From positions 18,116 through 82,115 of the forward strand of contig CAZDEO010000012.1 in assembly GCA_964504445.1 (NCBI GenBank): a stretch of DNA of 64,000 bases. Reading direction: 5' to 3'. Of this stretch, positions 1-7,287 are shown in pieces (within the stretch, counting starts at the first letter, position 1; each line of letters opens with the position of its first letter). The position numbers and the translations under genes are program-made. The notes below the pieces were generated by a model. The model had not been told where the DNA came from and did not search any database. It saw nothing but the letters and a program-made list of their open reading frames with translations. The stretch is from JACSRF01 sp964504445. GTDB lineage: Bacteria; Chloroflexota; Anaerolineae; Promineifilales; Promineifilaceae.

Positions 1-2
1 CG

Positions 3-710
3 TTAGGCAAAATTGAAAATCAGGCCACCTTGCTCAAATATATTGCCAAGTACCGCAAAGAGGCCGCGCCTGATGTCCACGAACAATTACGCTTGCTCGC
101 CTTAGAAATCCGCGATCACCTGGAAGAGCTAGATAGCTGGCGGCAGACTGCCCACTACGATGGCAACGCCATAGACGACGTCAGAGGCCAACTGCTCTCT
201 ATTGAAGGACGCGCCGCCAGCAAATATTGGCAGGGCATTGCCTTGGTGCTGTCGCCGGAACTGGCCTGGCCTGGTCGCCGCGGACGTGGCGCCCGGGATC
301 CCTTCAACAGCGCGCTCAACTATGGGTATGGCATTCTCTACAGCCAGGTGGAACGCGCATTGGTGTTGGCTGGGCTAGATCCCTACGGCGGCTTCATTCA
401 CGTAGACCGCCCCGGTAAACCCAGCCTGGTGCTGGATTTCATCGAGCCGTTCCGCGTGCCGGTGGTAGACCGTACCGTGCTGGGCCTGGTTAACCGGGGA
501 ATGGCTCTGGCGCAAGATGAGCGGGGGATGCTGACGCAGCCCACCCGCCGCCAACTGGCGGAGAAAATCCTGGCCCGGCTGGAGAGCGCCGAACCGTATG
601 CTGACAAGCGCCACCCGCTGCGCGTCATCATTCAGCAGCAAGCCCGTTACCTGGCAACCTATTTGCGCGGCGAGCATGACGAATTCCGCCCTTTCCTGGC
701 TCGCTGGTGA
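3..710 (+). CDS. cas1: CRISPR-associated endonuclease Cas1, 3' part (cut by window edge)
   Basis: Cas1 is the integrase that, with Cas2, inserts new spacers into CRISPR arrays. The frame is open to the first base of the window, so the true start lies upstream. The TTG at 30 is not a real start, because good Cas1 sequence (GKIENQATLL) precedes it. About 235 C-terminal residues are present of the usual 320-340. Metal-binding landmarks are visible: Glu in SIEGRAASKYW, His in GGFIHVDRPGKPSLVLD and the acidic DFIEPFR stretch. It is followed after 28 bp by cas2 and then cas4, a standard adaptation module. The CRISPR subtype cannot be read from this part alone. Confidence 0.95.
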   Translation, partial: LGKIENQATLLKYIAKYRKEAAPDVHEQLRLLALEIRDHLEELDSWRQTAHYDGNAIDDVRGQLLSIEGRAASKYWQGIALVLSPELAWPGRRGRGARDPFNSALNYGYGILYSQVERALVLAGLDPYGGFIHVDRPGKPSLVLDFIEPFRVPVVDRTVLGLVNRGMALAQDERGMLTQPTRRQLAEKILARLESAEPYADKRHPLRVIIQQQARYLATYLRGEHDEFRPFLARW

Positions 711-738
711 GCGGTGAGCCGATTATGGATTACGAAAA

Positions 739-1008
739 ATGCGTTGCTTACTCTTTTATGACATCACCCACGACCGTATCCGCACGAAAATTGCCGATAC
801 GTGCCTGGATTACGGGCTGGATCGGGTCCAGTACAGCGTTTTTGCCGGGGACTTGTCCCGCAATTTGCAAGAGGAGCTGTTTCTGAAGGTCACAGATTTG
901 TTGGGGGATGAAGAAGGACACATCATGCTGCTGCCGCTTTGCCAAAAGGATTGGCAGGCGCGGCAGGTGCAAGGGCAAGAGCCAACGGTGCGGTTTTTAG
1001 TCGCGTAG
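739..1008 (+). CDS. cas2: CRISPR-associated protein Cas2
   Basis: This 89-residue protein has the normal length and ferredoxin-like pattern of Cas2, the structural partner of Cas1 in spacer integration. It begins MRCLLFYDITHDRIRTKIA, where beta-1 carries the conserved Asp (YDI), followed by the RVQYSVFAG core and the C-terminal strand TVRFLVA. The ATG at 739 gives the typical N-terminus. It lies 28 bp after cas1 and 65 bp before the chosen cas4 start; that gap holds a perfect 16-bp inverted repeat. Confidence 0.95.
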   Translation: MRCLLFYDITHDRIRTKIADTCLDYGLDRVQYSVFAGDLSRNLQEELFLKVTDLLGDEEGHIMLLPLCQKDWQARQVQGQEPTVRFLVA

Positions 1009-1016
1009 GGGGGATA

Positions 1017-1059
1017 GTTGGTTGGTTTGATAGGCAATTCGTTTATCAAACCAACCAAC
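1017..1059. repeat. Perfect 16-bp inverted repeat of GGTT units between cas2 and cas4
   Basis: The left arm GTTGGTTGGTTTGATA (1017-1032) and right arm TATCAAACCAACCAAC (1044-1059) are exact reverse complements with an 11-nt loop. More AACC units follow up to 1073, right before the cas4 ATG. A related GGTT/AACC hairpin lies at 38847-38882. In RNA it would form a strong stem just ahead of cas4. It lacks a T-run, so it is not a simple terminator. Confidence 0.8.
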
Positions 1060-1073
1060 AAATAAACCAACCA

Positions 1074-1667
1074 ATGGAAGAACAATCTTTTACTTTTCGC
1101 GTGATAGATTTGAAGCAGTATGTTTACTGCCCGCGGATTTTGTATTACCAGACGGTGTTGCCACAGGTGCGGCCCGTGACGTATAAGATGGAAGCGGGAA
1201 TAAGGGCCCATGAACAGGTGGCCGGGCGCGAAAAGCGGCGCAGTCTGCGGACTTATGGCATAGTAGAAGGCCAACGTTACTTTCATGTGCCAGTTTACAA
1301 CGCCGGGCTTTTGTTGTCGGGGGAAATTGATATGGTCATTGAAACGGCCGTCGAACTCATCCCCGTAGATTACAAACAGTCCCGGCGCGGGGACAAGCAT
1401 CACAAGCTGCAGTTGATGGCTTACGGCCGTTTGCTGGAACTGGCCGACCCCAAAGAAGAGCGCGCCATCAAGCGGGGCTTCATCTACCTGATTCCCCAGC
1501 GCCAGGTGGTGGAAGTGCGCTTTACCCCCGCCTTGCGCCGCCAGCTAGAAGCAGCCCTGCAAAGTATGCGCCAGATTGCCGCAGTACAGCGCGTGCCGGA
1601 AACGGCCGTTACCCCCGCCCAATGCGTAGACTGCGAATTCCGGCGCTTTTGCAACGACCAGTTCTAG
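1074..1667 (+). CDS. cas4: CRISPR-associated exonuclease Cas4
   Basis: Cas4 is a RecB-family nuclease with a [4Fe-4S] cluster that trims and selects prespacers for Cas1-Cas2. The 197-residue product shows an N-terminal cluster cysteine (YVYCPRILYY), nuclease motifs GEIDMV and PVDYKQSR followed by KLQLMAYG, and three C-terminal cluster cysteines in CVDCEFRRFC. The frame is open upstream to 939, but that part only translates the GGTT/AACC repeat, so the ATG at 1074 is preferred. It is cotranscribed with cas1-cas2. No interference genes and no repeat array follow. Confidence 0.92.
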   Translation: MEEQSFTFRVIDLKQYVYCPRILYYQTVLPQVRPVTYKMEAGIRAHEQVAGREKRRSLRTYGIVEGQRYFHVPVYNAGLLLSGEIDMVIETAVELIPVDYKQSRRGDKHHKLQLMAYGRLLELADPKEERAIKRGFIYLIPQRQVVEVRFTPALRRQLEAALQSMRQIAAVQRVPETAVTPAQCVDCEFRRFCNDQF

Positions 1668-1704
1668 CCCTGTACCCCTGTCGCTTCCCCCATTAATCAG
1701 CCCA

Positions 1705-1734
1705 TTACTGATCGGCGCAAAAATATCATATAAT
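1705..1734 (+). promoter_or_regulatory. Putative promoter for the slipin gene
   Basis: TATAAT at 1729-1734 is a perfect -10 box. TTACTG at 1705-1710 with an 18-bp spacer is a weak -35 box. It lies about 115 bp before the slipin ATG. Confidence 0.45.
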
Positions 1735-1848
1735 GAAGCCAGGAAACAGGAACCGTTTTGTCAGCGTTCGGCCGGTCAGCTTAACAGCTAAGCTGCATAA
1801 TACCAATAGCTGAGCGCCAACCTTATCACAACAGAAAAGGAGAAAACC

Positions 1849-2634
1849 ATGAGTGAATTATTTGCTGGCGCGCTGCCTCTTTTGTGCTTCTTTGGCGTCG
1901 CCATAATCGGTTTAATCGCCGCCTCGGTGCGCATTGTGCAAGAGTACGAACGCGGCGTCATTTTTCGCCTGGGCCGCATCGTGGGGGCCAAGGGGCCAGG
2001 GTTGTTTTTCATCATCCCCATTATTGACCGCATGTTCAAGGTGGACTTGCGCACGGTAACCCTGGATGTGCCCGCGCAAGAGGCCATTACCGGGGACAAC
2101 GTGACCGTGAAGGTCAACGCCGTGGTCTACTTCCGCGTGATTAACCCCGTTGATGCTGTGGTACAAATTGAAGATTTCCGCCGCGCCACCTGGCAAATTG
2201 CCCAAACCAGCTTGCGCAACGTCATTGGCCAATCTAACCTGGACCAACTGCTGCAAGAGCGGGAAACCATCAACGAGACCTTGCAGCACATCATTGACGA
2301 GGCGACAGAGCCGTGGGGCGTCAAGGTTTCCATTGTGGAAATTAAGGACGTGGAACTCAATACACAGATGATACGCGCTATGGCTCGCCAGGCTGAAGCT
2401 GAGCGGGAACGCCGGGCTAAGGTGATCCATGCCGAAGGCGAGCTGCAGGCGTCAGCCCAGTTGGCGGAGGCCGCCCGCGTTATTTCTGCAGAACCAGGGG
2501 CAATGACGCTGCGCTATTTGCAAACCCTGGTGGAAATTGGCGTAGAGCAAAACACCACCACTATTTTCCCGGTGCCCGTGGATATGTTGGGCGGATTATT
2601 GGGAAATATGAAGTCGGAAGAGTCAAAAGGGTAG
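1849..2634 (+). CDS. Slipin / stomatin-like SPFH (band 7) membrane protein
   Basis: This 261-residue slipin is an oligomeric SPFH scaffold protein anchored in the cytoplasmic membrane. The N-terminal hydrophobic segment spans about residues 5-26. The SPFH core follows (VRIVQEYERGVIFRLGRIVG, GPGLFFIIPIID, TLDVPAQEAITGDNVTV), then an Ala/Glu-rich helical stretch (ARQAEAERERRAKVIHAEGE) typical of slipins. Slipins often pair with an NfeD protease partner, but none is adjacent here. RBS AAAAGGAGA lies just upstream of the ATG, and a strong terminator follows at 2678. Confidence 0.93.
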   Translation: MSELFAGALPLLCFFGVAIIGLIAASVRIVQEYERGVIFRLGRIVGAKGPGLFFIIPIIDRMFKVDLRTVTLDVPAQEAITGDNVTVKVNAVVYFRVINPVDAVVQIEDFRRATWQIAQTSLRNVIGQSNLDQLLQERETINETLQHIIDEATEPWGVKVSIVEIKDVELNTQMIRAMARQAEAERERRAKVIHAEGELQASAQLAEAARVISAEPGAMTLRYLQTLVEIGVEQNTTTIFPVPVDMLGGLLGNMKSEESKG

Positions 2635-2677
2635 GTCAAAGCCACTTGCGCATATTAACAGGTATGCGCCTACATAT

Positions 2678-2710
2678 AAAAAAAGCCCCTGACAAAACAG
2701 GGGCTTTTTT
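2678..2710. terminator. Bidirectional rho-independent terminator
   Basis: Stem AAAGCCCCTG / CAGGGGCTTT with loop ACAAAA, flanked by an A-run on the left and a T-run on the right. It can therefore end transcription both of the slipin gene (+) and of the convergent lipoprotein gene at 2727 (-). Confidence 0.9.
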
Positions 2711-2726
2711 ACATGCACAGAAAAAA

Positions 2727-3944
2727 TTATTCTTCTGGAGAAATGGTTATAGATATGCCGCCATCGTCGCTTTCATTGATGATGAGATTTAGGTTGGGAC
2801 TGCCTTCTTGAGTGTAAACGAGGATGGCGGAGCCAGAGACGACAAAGGAATCATTCTCGCTTTTGGTGTAACCCAGGGCTGCCAGCTCAGTATCATAAAA
2901 AGTAATGGCTTCTTCTACGCTTACCGCGGAACGATAGTTCATAATGCTTGCAAAAGAAGTGACCTCAAAGGCGTCTGCCAGCAGGGGGTAGTCTGAACCG
3001 CTGCCTGCTGCTTCACATTCAGCAGGAATCGCAATATCCAGAGCTTCGTTGATGCTAATCAATTCGTAATCAAAGTTGATGGTTTGGGTTTGATTTTCAT
3101 TCGTTGCATCAAAGAGATCGACTCCGCTGCCTTCCATGGTCAACACCATTTTAACCAGGTAGCCGCCATCTTCAGCAAGGTAGATGTGCCCTTCGGCGTT
3201 TTCAATTTCTTCTCCAGGTTCTGCTTCGGCGTTAAGTAATTCTTCGTCAAAGGTGTAGTGGCGCACTTCGATGCCGTTGATGGTTTCGTTGGGGCGCACG
3301 CGCTTAACCTGGGTGATGTCTAGTTCTTCCAGGAAGGTGTCGGGTGAGAAGGTGTCGCTGAAGTCGGCGAAAGGGTCTTCGCTGGCGGCGGGTGAGGTGA
3401 TGCAGCCAAAGCCAGGGAAAATGGTGTAGTTGGTGCCTCCAATTTGGGTGACAGATAGTTGTCCCATGTCGCCCATTTCTTCTTCGAACCCTTCCATATT
3501 GAGGACAAAGCTGTTGGCCGGGGGGTCAACGGAAAATTTAATGTCGGCCGTGACGGACTGGGTTGTTTCTTCGCCGGCGTTATTTGTGGTTGTGGCGCTC
3601 ATAGTGAAAAAGTAATTGTAGGTGTTAAAGTTGAGGTCACCGGCAAGGGCGGCAATGTTTAGTTCTTCTAGCTCTTCGGTGATGGGTTCTTCTTCAACAA
3701 CTGGTTCTGCGGTGGGTACGGCCGTTGGCTCAGCTGTGGGCGGGGTGGTGGGCTGTGCGGCTGGTTCTTCGACAACGGCCGTGTCCTCAGTAACGGCCGT
3801 GTCCTCAGTAACGGCCGTGTTCCCATTAGCCGGGGCCTGATTAGCCGCATTGCTAGTACTGTTTTCTGTATTACTGCCCCCGCAGCCAGCCAGCAGGGTC
3901 AGCAGCAGAAGCGTGAGAATGAGCTTATAACCTATCTTATTCAT
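2727..3944 (-). CDS. Secreted lipoprotein of unknown function
   Basis: The 405-residue protein starts with a clear lipoprotein signal (MNKIGYKLILTLLLLTLLAGC) with the modified Cys at 21. A low-complexity linker rich in Thr, Glu, Pro and Val follows to about residue 90 and contains the near-repeat TAVTEDTAVTEDTAVVEE. The rest (about residues 95-405) is beta-rich and broadly resembles outer-surface lipoprotein folds of the LppX/LolA sort, but I do not recognise a specific family. The linker repeats are encoded by copies of the octamer ACGGCCGT spaced exactly 18 bp apart. It is probably attached to the outer leaflet of the cytoplasmic membrane. Confidence 0.85.
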   Translation of the reverse strand: MNKIGYKLILTLLLLTLLAGCGGSNTENSTSNAANQAPANGNTAVTEDTAVTEDTAVVEEPAAQPTTPPTAEPTAVPTAEPVVEEEPITEELEELNIAALAGDLNFNTYNYFFTMSATTTNNAGEETTQSVTADIKFSVDPPANSFVLNMEGFEEEMGDMGQLSVTQIGGTNYTIFPGFGCITSPAASEDPFADFSDTFSPDTFLEELDITQVKRVRPNETINGIEVRHYTFDEELLNAEAEPGEEIENAEGHIYLAEDGGYLVKMVLTMEGSGVDLFDATNENQTQTINFDYELISINEALDIAIPAECEAAGSGSDYPLLADAFEVTSFASIMNYRSAVSVEEAITFYDTELAALGYTKSENDSFVVSGSAILVYTQEGSPNLNLIINESDDGGISITISPEE

Positions 3945-3977
3945 CTGTTTCTCCTTCGTTTAGGGTTTGACAAAATA

Positions 3978-4007
3978 AAGGATGAAGCATATTTCCGCTT
4001 CATCCTT
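3978..4007 (-). terminator. Terminator hairpin after the UPF0173 hydrolase gene
   Basis: Perfect 11-bp stem AAGGATGAAGC / GCTTCATCCTT with an 8-nt loop. Read on the minus strand it is followed by TTTATTTTGTC, a reasonable T-rich tract. It lies between the hydrolase stop at 4045 and the lipoprotein start at 3944. Confidence 0.65.
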
Positions 4008-4044
4008 CGCAAAAAGGGATATTAACACTATTGCTTTGTTTGTG

Positions 4045-4731
4045 TCAAAGCGTGTAAGACTCCTCAGCCTGCAGGATGACAGGGGTGGCGTCGGTTTCGG
4101 CACGCACGCGGGCCGCCCAAGCCTGGGCGTCTTGTTTAATGGGCGGCCAGGTGTTGTAGTGGCAGGGAATGACGGCCTTGGGGCGCAGGAATTGTACGGC
4201 TAACAGGGCGTCGTCTGGCCCCATGGTAAAATTGTCGCCAATGGGTAAGACAGCCAGGTCAATGCCGGCGTCGCCAATAAGCTTCATGTCAGAGAACACG
4301 GCCGTGTCCCCCGCAAAATAGATCACCTGCCCTTGAATGTGCAGCAAAAAGCCGCCTGGCATCCCACCATAGCTGCCATCGGGCAGCCCAGAGCCATGCA
4401 GTGCTGGCGTCATTTTGACGTAGCCAATGGGGTGGTGGTAACCGCCCCCCAAATGCTGCGCGTGGGTGTTCGCTACGCCTTTACCCCCCAGCCAGTTTGC
4501 AATCTCAAAATTTGCAACAACCAGGGCGTTGGTGCGCTGAGCCAGGGGGATGGTGTCGGCAATGTGGTCGCCATGGCCGTGGGTTTGCAAAATGTAGTCA
4601 GCGGCAACGTCAGCGGCCATTTTTTGTGCCGCCGGGTTGTTGGGCGCAAAGAACGGATCCACGACAATGTGCGTGCCATCTACGTCGAGCGAAAATGTAG
4701 CGTGTCCGTGAAATGTGAGTTTAATTGTCAC
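4045..4731 (-). CDS. UPF0173-family metal-dependent hydrolase (metallo-beta-lactamase fold)
   Basis: The 228-residue protein has the metallo-beta-lactamase fold of the UPF0173/YtkL family. It begins KLTFHGHATFSLDVDGTHIVVDPFF. The zinc-binding motif THGHGDHIAD lies near residue 50, later ligands are in YFAGDTAVFSD, and PCHYNTWPPI is near the C-terminus, as usual for this family. Its length matches the family (225-230). The true substrate is unknown. It is a monocistronic gene divergent from the aldo/keto reductase. Confidence 0.93.
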   Translation of the reverse strand: MTIKLTFHGHATFSLDVDGTHIVVDPFFAPNNPAAQKMAADVAADYILQTHGHGDHIADTIPLAQRTNALVVANFEIANWLGGKGVANTHAQHLGGGYHHPIGYVKMTPALHGSGLPDGSYGGMPGGFLLHIQGQVIYFAGDTAVFSDMKLIGDAGIDLAVLPIGDNFTMGPDDALLAVQFLRPKAVIPCHYNTWPPIKQDAQAWAARVRAETDATPVILQAEESYTL

Positions 4732-4894
4732 AAATAACCTCCTTGTGATGGGTAAATTGGGGAATATTGATCATCAGGAATCTGCTTGCCGCACAGGATG
4801 AGCGGGTAGATTCTGTACCCAGTATATGCCGCCACCAGCAGGGCGTCAACGGCAGCAGGGGCGAAGTGGGTGGGCTAATTGGGCTTGCGCATGG

Positions 4895-4923
4895 TTGCGA
4901 AGAACGGGGCGCAACAGTACACT
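4895..4923 (+). promoter_or_regulatory. Putative promoter for the aldo/keto reductase
   Basis: TTGCGA (4895-4900), 17-bp spacer, TACACT (4918-4923), 43 bp before the ATG. Each hexamer matches consensus at four of six positions. Confidence 0.4.
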
Positions 4924-4966
4924 CAAGGGTGTAAAACATCGTGTAACCAAGCAAAGGAGCATTCCC

Positions 4967-5965
4967 ATGGAGTATCGTCGTTTAGGAAAATCTGGATTAA
5001 AAGTGAGCGTTCTTTCATTTGGCGCCTGGGTTACCTTTAGCAACCAAATGGGTGTTGAGAAAGCCCTGGAGAGCATGAAGATAGCTTATGATGCGGGGGT
5101 CAATTTTTTTGACAACGCGGAAATTTATGCCCTGGGCGAAGCCGAAACAATTATGGGCGAAGCGCTGCAAAAGGCGGGCTGGCGGCGTGATTCTTACATT
5201 GTGTCGAGCAAGGTGATGTGGGGTGCTGTGCCTGACGCTAAACCCACGCAGCGGGGCTTAAGCCGCAAGCACGTGGTGGAAGCGTGCCATCAGGCGCTAG
5301 AGCGGCTGCAAGTAGATTATCTGGACCTTTATTTTTGCCATCGTCCGGACCCAGAAGTGCCGATGGAGGAAGTGGTGTGGACCATGACAAACCTGATTCA
5401 GCAGGGTAAAGTGCTGTATTGGGGCACGTCGGAATGGTCGGCCCAGCAAATTATGGAGGCGCACATGGTGGCACGACAAGCCAATTTGCTGCCGCCAACC
5501 GTGGAACAGCCGCAGTACAATATGTTCCATCGCCAGCGCTTTGAGGTGGAATACGGCCGTCTCTATGACACCGTTGGTTTGGGTACCACCATCTGGTCGC
5601 CCCTGGCCTCTGGGTTGCTAACCGGCAAATACAATGACGGCATGCCTGACGACACCCGTCTCAACCTGCCCGGTTACGAATGGCTGAAAGAGATATTTGA
5701 GAGCGAGGAGGGGCGCCGCCGCCTGGCCAAAACCCGCGAGTTAACCAAACTGGCTGAAGAGTTGGGCACCACCATGGCGCGCCTGGCCATTGCCTGGTGC
5801 ATCAAAAATCCTAATGTTAGCTCGGTCATTACCGGCGCATCACGCCCTGCCCAGGTTGCCGACAACATGCAGGCTTTGGAAGCGGTTGACCTGCTGACCG
5901 ACGACGTTATGAACCAGATTGAAAAGATTCTAGACAACAAACCAGAAGAAATTCCATTCCAGTAA
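4967..5965 (+). CDS. Aldo/keto reductase, voltage-gated K+ channel beta-subunit type
   Basis: This 332-residue NADPH-dependent oxidoreductase of the AKR superfamily most resembles the Kv-beta/YghZ group. It starts MEYRRLGKSGLKVSVLSFGA and has the catalytic Asp in FFDNAEIYALGEAE, with Tyr four residues on, Lys in SSKVMWG and His in LYFCHRPDP. NADPH-binding segments are WSPLASGLLTGKY and the C-terminal VITGASRPAQVADNM. The upstream frame is open to 4826, but the ATG at 4967 has RBS AAAGGAG and gives the conserved N-terminus. The physiological substrate is not predictable. Confidence 0.93.
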   Translation: MEYRRLGKSGLKVSVLSFGAWVTFSNQMGVEKALESMKIAYDAGVNFFDNAEIYALGEAETIMGEALQKAGWRRDSYIVSSKVMWGAVPDAKPTQRGLSRKHVVEACHQALERLQVDYLDLYFCHRPDPEVPMEEVVWTMTNLIQQGKVLYWGTSEWSAQQIMEAHMVARQANLLPPTVEQPQYNMFHRQRFEVEYGRLYDTVGLGTTIWSPLASGLLTGKYNDGMPDDTRLNLPGYEWLKEIFESEEGRRRLAKTRELTKLAEELGTTMARLAIAWCIKNPNVSSVITGASRPAQVADNMQALEAVDLLTDDVMNQIEKILDNKPEEIPFQ

Positions 5966-5990
5966 AGTTCTGGGCTTGACCCCGTTCATA

Positions 5991-6030
5991 TTCCCGGAAA
6001 CATGGCCGATTTTGACCAGGTTTCCGGGAA
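5991..6030. repeat. Perfect 11-bp inverted repeat upstream of the GNAT gene
   Basis: TTCCCGGAAAC (5991-6001) and GTTTCCGGGAA (6020-6030) with an 18-nt loop, ending 3 bp before the annotated acetyltransferase ATG. A related CCGGAAGCTG / CAGCTTCCGG pair lies at 31799-31849. There is no T-run. It could be an mRNA structure that masks the start at 6034 and favours the one at 6052. Confidence 0.65.
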
Positions 6031-6033
6031 ACT

Positions 6034-6783
6034 ATGTGGCATAGGTATTTGATGAGCGTAGATGCTGCGCGGCAGGCCATACGGCCGTTGCTCAACCCCA
6101 ACCAGCCCCGCGATGCCATGGAAGATTACTTCGCCTTCCATCATCCCGCGGAGCGTACCCGGCTGGTGCCCTGGCCTGAAGGTGCGCCGGTAGCCGCCGG
6201 ATACGTTGCGGTCTCCCGCACAGGCATGGACTTGTTCCGCCCTTTGGTAACGCTGCGCCTGCCTCCACAAGATATGGGGGGCGCCGCAGATATGATTTAC
6301 CAGGCGTTGGTTCCAGGAACGGCCGTGTTCCTCAATGCCCCGGAACCCTACTTTCCCCTCATGCAGGCCTTCTTCAACATTGAAGTTGAAGAGCATTTGG
6401 CCATTTATGCCCTGGATCCGCAACATTTTAGGCCGGTGATAAACGTACTGGTAACCCACAGCCACGGCCCCTATGATTTGCCCCGTTTTACCATTCGTTC
6501 AGAGTCAGCCAACCAGGAAGTGGTAGCAACCGCTCACCTGAATTGGCAATCGCCGCGTTTTGCCGAAATTGCCGTCAACGTTCAGCCCCGTTATCGGCGG
6601 CGTGGTTTTGGCCGCAGCGTGGTGGCGGCAATGGCCCAGCATTTGTTGGCCAACGGCCGTATCCCCCTCTATGCCGTAACGGCCGAAAACACCCCCTCAA
6701 TTTTGTTGGCCCAAAGCATCGGTTTTACCGACACTGGCGCACGCACCTTCATGCTGCAAGCTACCCTTCGCCCTCGACCATAA
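6034..6783 (+). CDS. GNAT-family N-acetyltransferase
   Basis: The 249-residue protein ends in a GNAT (FR47-like) domain. Acetyl-CoA binding motif A is visible as VNVQPRYRRRGFGRSVVAAM, followed by PLYAVTAENTPSILLAQSIGF, the usual motif B region. The N-terminal 130 residues are less conserved and may be a degenerate second GNAT fold. Two starts are possible: ATG 6034, and ATG 6052 (MSVDAARQAI). Neither has a good RBS, and the inverted repeat abuts the first. The substrate is unknown. Confidence 0.85.
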   Translation: MWHRYLMSVDAARQAIRPLLNPNQPRDAMEDYFAFHHPAERTRLVPWPEGAPVAAGYVAVSRTGMDLFRPLVTLRLPPQDMGGAADMIYQALVPGTAVFLNAPEPYFPLMQAFFNIEVEEHLAIYALDPQHFRPVINVLVTHSHGPYDLPRFTIRSESANQEVVATAHLNWQSPRFAEIAVNVQPRYRRRGFGRSVVAAMAQHLLANGRIPLYAVTAENTPSILLAQSIGFTDTGARTFMLQATLRPRP

Positions 6784-7000
6784 CGCCTATAATTTACCCA
6801 TTCTTTCACGCCAACTTCATGGACACCTCATGCTGGTCATGCTACCTTATTTCCAGTTCTTACGGTGTATAGGTAATTGTGAATAGTTAGTATTGGTAAA
6901 CGCTCTAGGAAAAGGCACCATTCATGGCAATGGTGCTTTCTCCTATTGTAATTGCCAACCTCTGTTCCCCGTGTGCATGAAGAAGTGGAGGAATTAGTCA

Positions 7001-7231
7001 ATGGATAAACGTACCGGGATTGTGAAATGGTTTAGTCGTTTGAAGGGATACGGATTCATCAATCCAGATGATGGTGGTCAGGAAGTATTCGTACATTATT
7101 CAGCCATCGAGGGTGAAGGATACCGGAATTTATACGAAGGAGACCGGGTAGAATTCAACCTGGTTGATCAGGGTAAAGGTCCACAAGCGCAAAACGTGAT
7201 TTCCCAGCGCAGTTTTGGTCCATTTCAATAA
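7001..7231 (+). CDS. Cold-shock domain protein
   Basis: This 76-residue single-domain CSD protein binds single-stranded nucleic acid and acts as an RNA chaperone. RNP1 is present as LKGYGFINPDD and RNP2 as VFVHYSAIEG, and the start MDKRTGIVKWFSRLKGYGF is canonical. RBS GTGGAGGAATT precedes the ATG. The 217-bp upstream gap holds a hairpin at 6915-6936 (GCACCATT / AATGGTGC). That hairpin could be the end of the previous transcript or part of a structured leader, as is common for cold-shock mRNAs. Confidence 0.95.
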   Translation: MDKRTGIVKWFSRLKGYGFINPDDGGQEVFVHYSAIEGEGYRNLYEGDRVEFNLVDQGKGPQAQNVISQRSFGPFQ

Positions 7232-7235
7232 CTAC

Positions 7236-7261
7236 AAAAGCCCGCACACGCGGGCTTTTTT
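7236..7261 (+). terminator. Rho-independent terminator of the cold-shock gene
   Basis: AAAAGCCCGC ACAC GCGGGCTTTTTT starts 5 bp after the stop codon: a short GC-rich stem with a long T-run. The flanking A-run lets it also serve the convergent reductase gene. Confidence 0.92.
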
Positions 7262-7287
7262 CTTGTAAGGGTGTAATCCCCATACCG

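Noticed and set aside
1668..1848. Possible CRISPR array after cas4
   Set aside because: No direct repeats with regular spacers were found here or elsewhere in the window.
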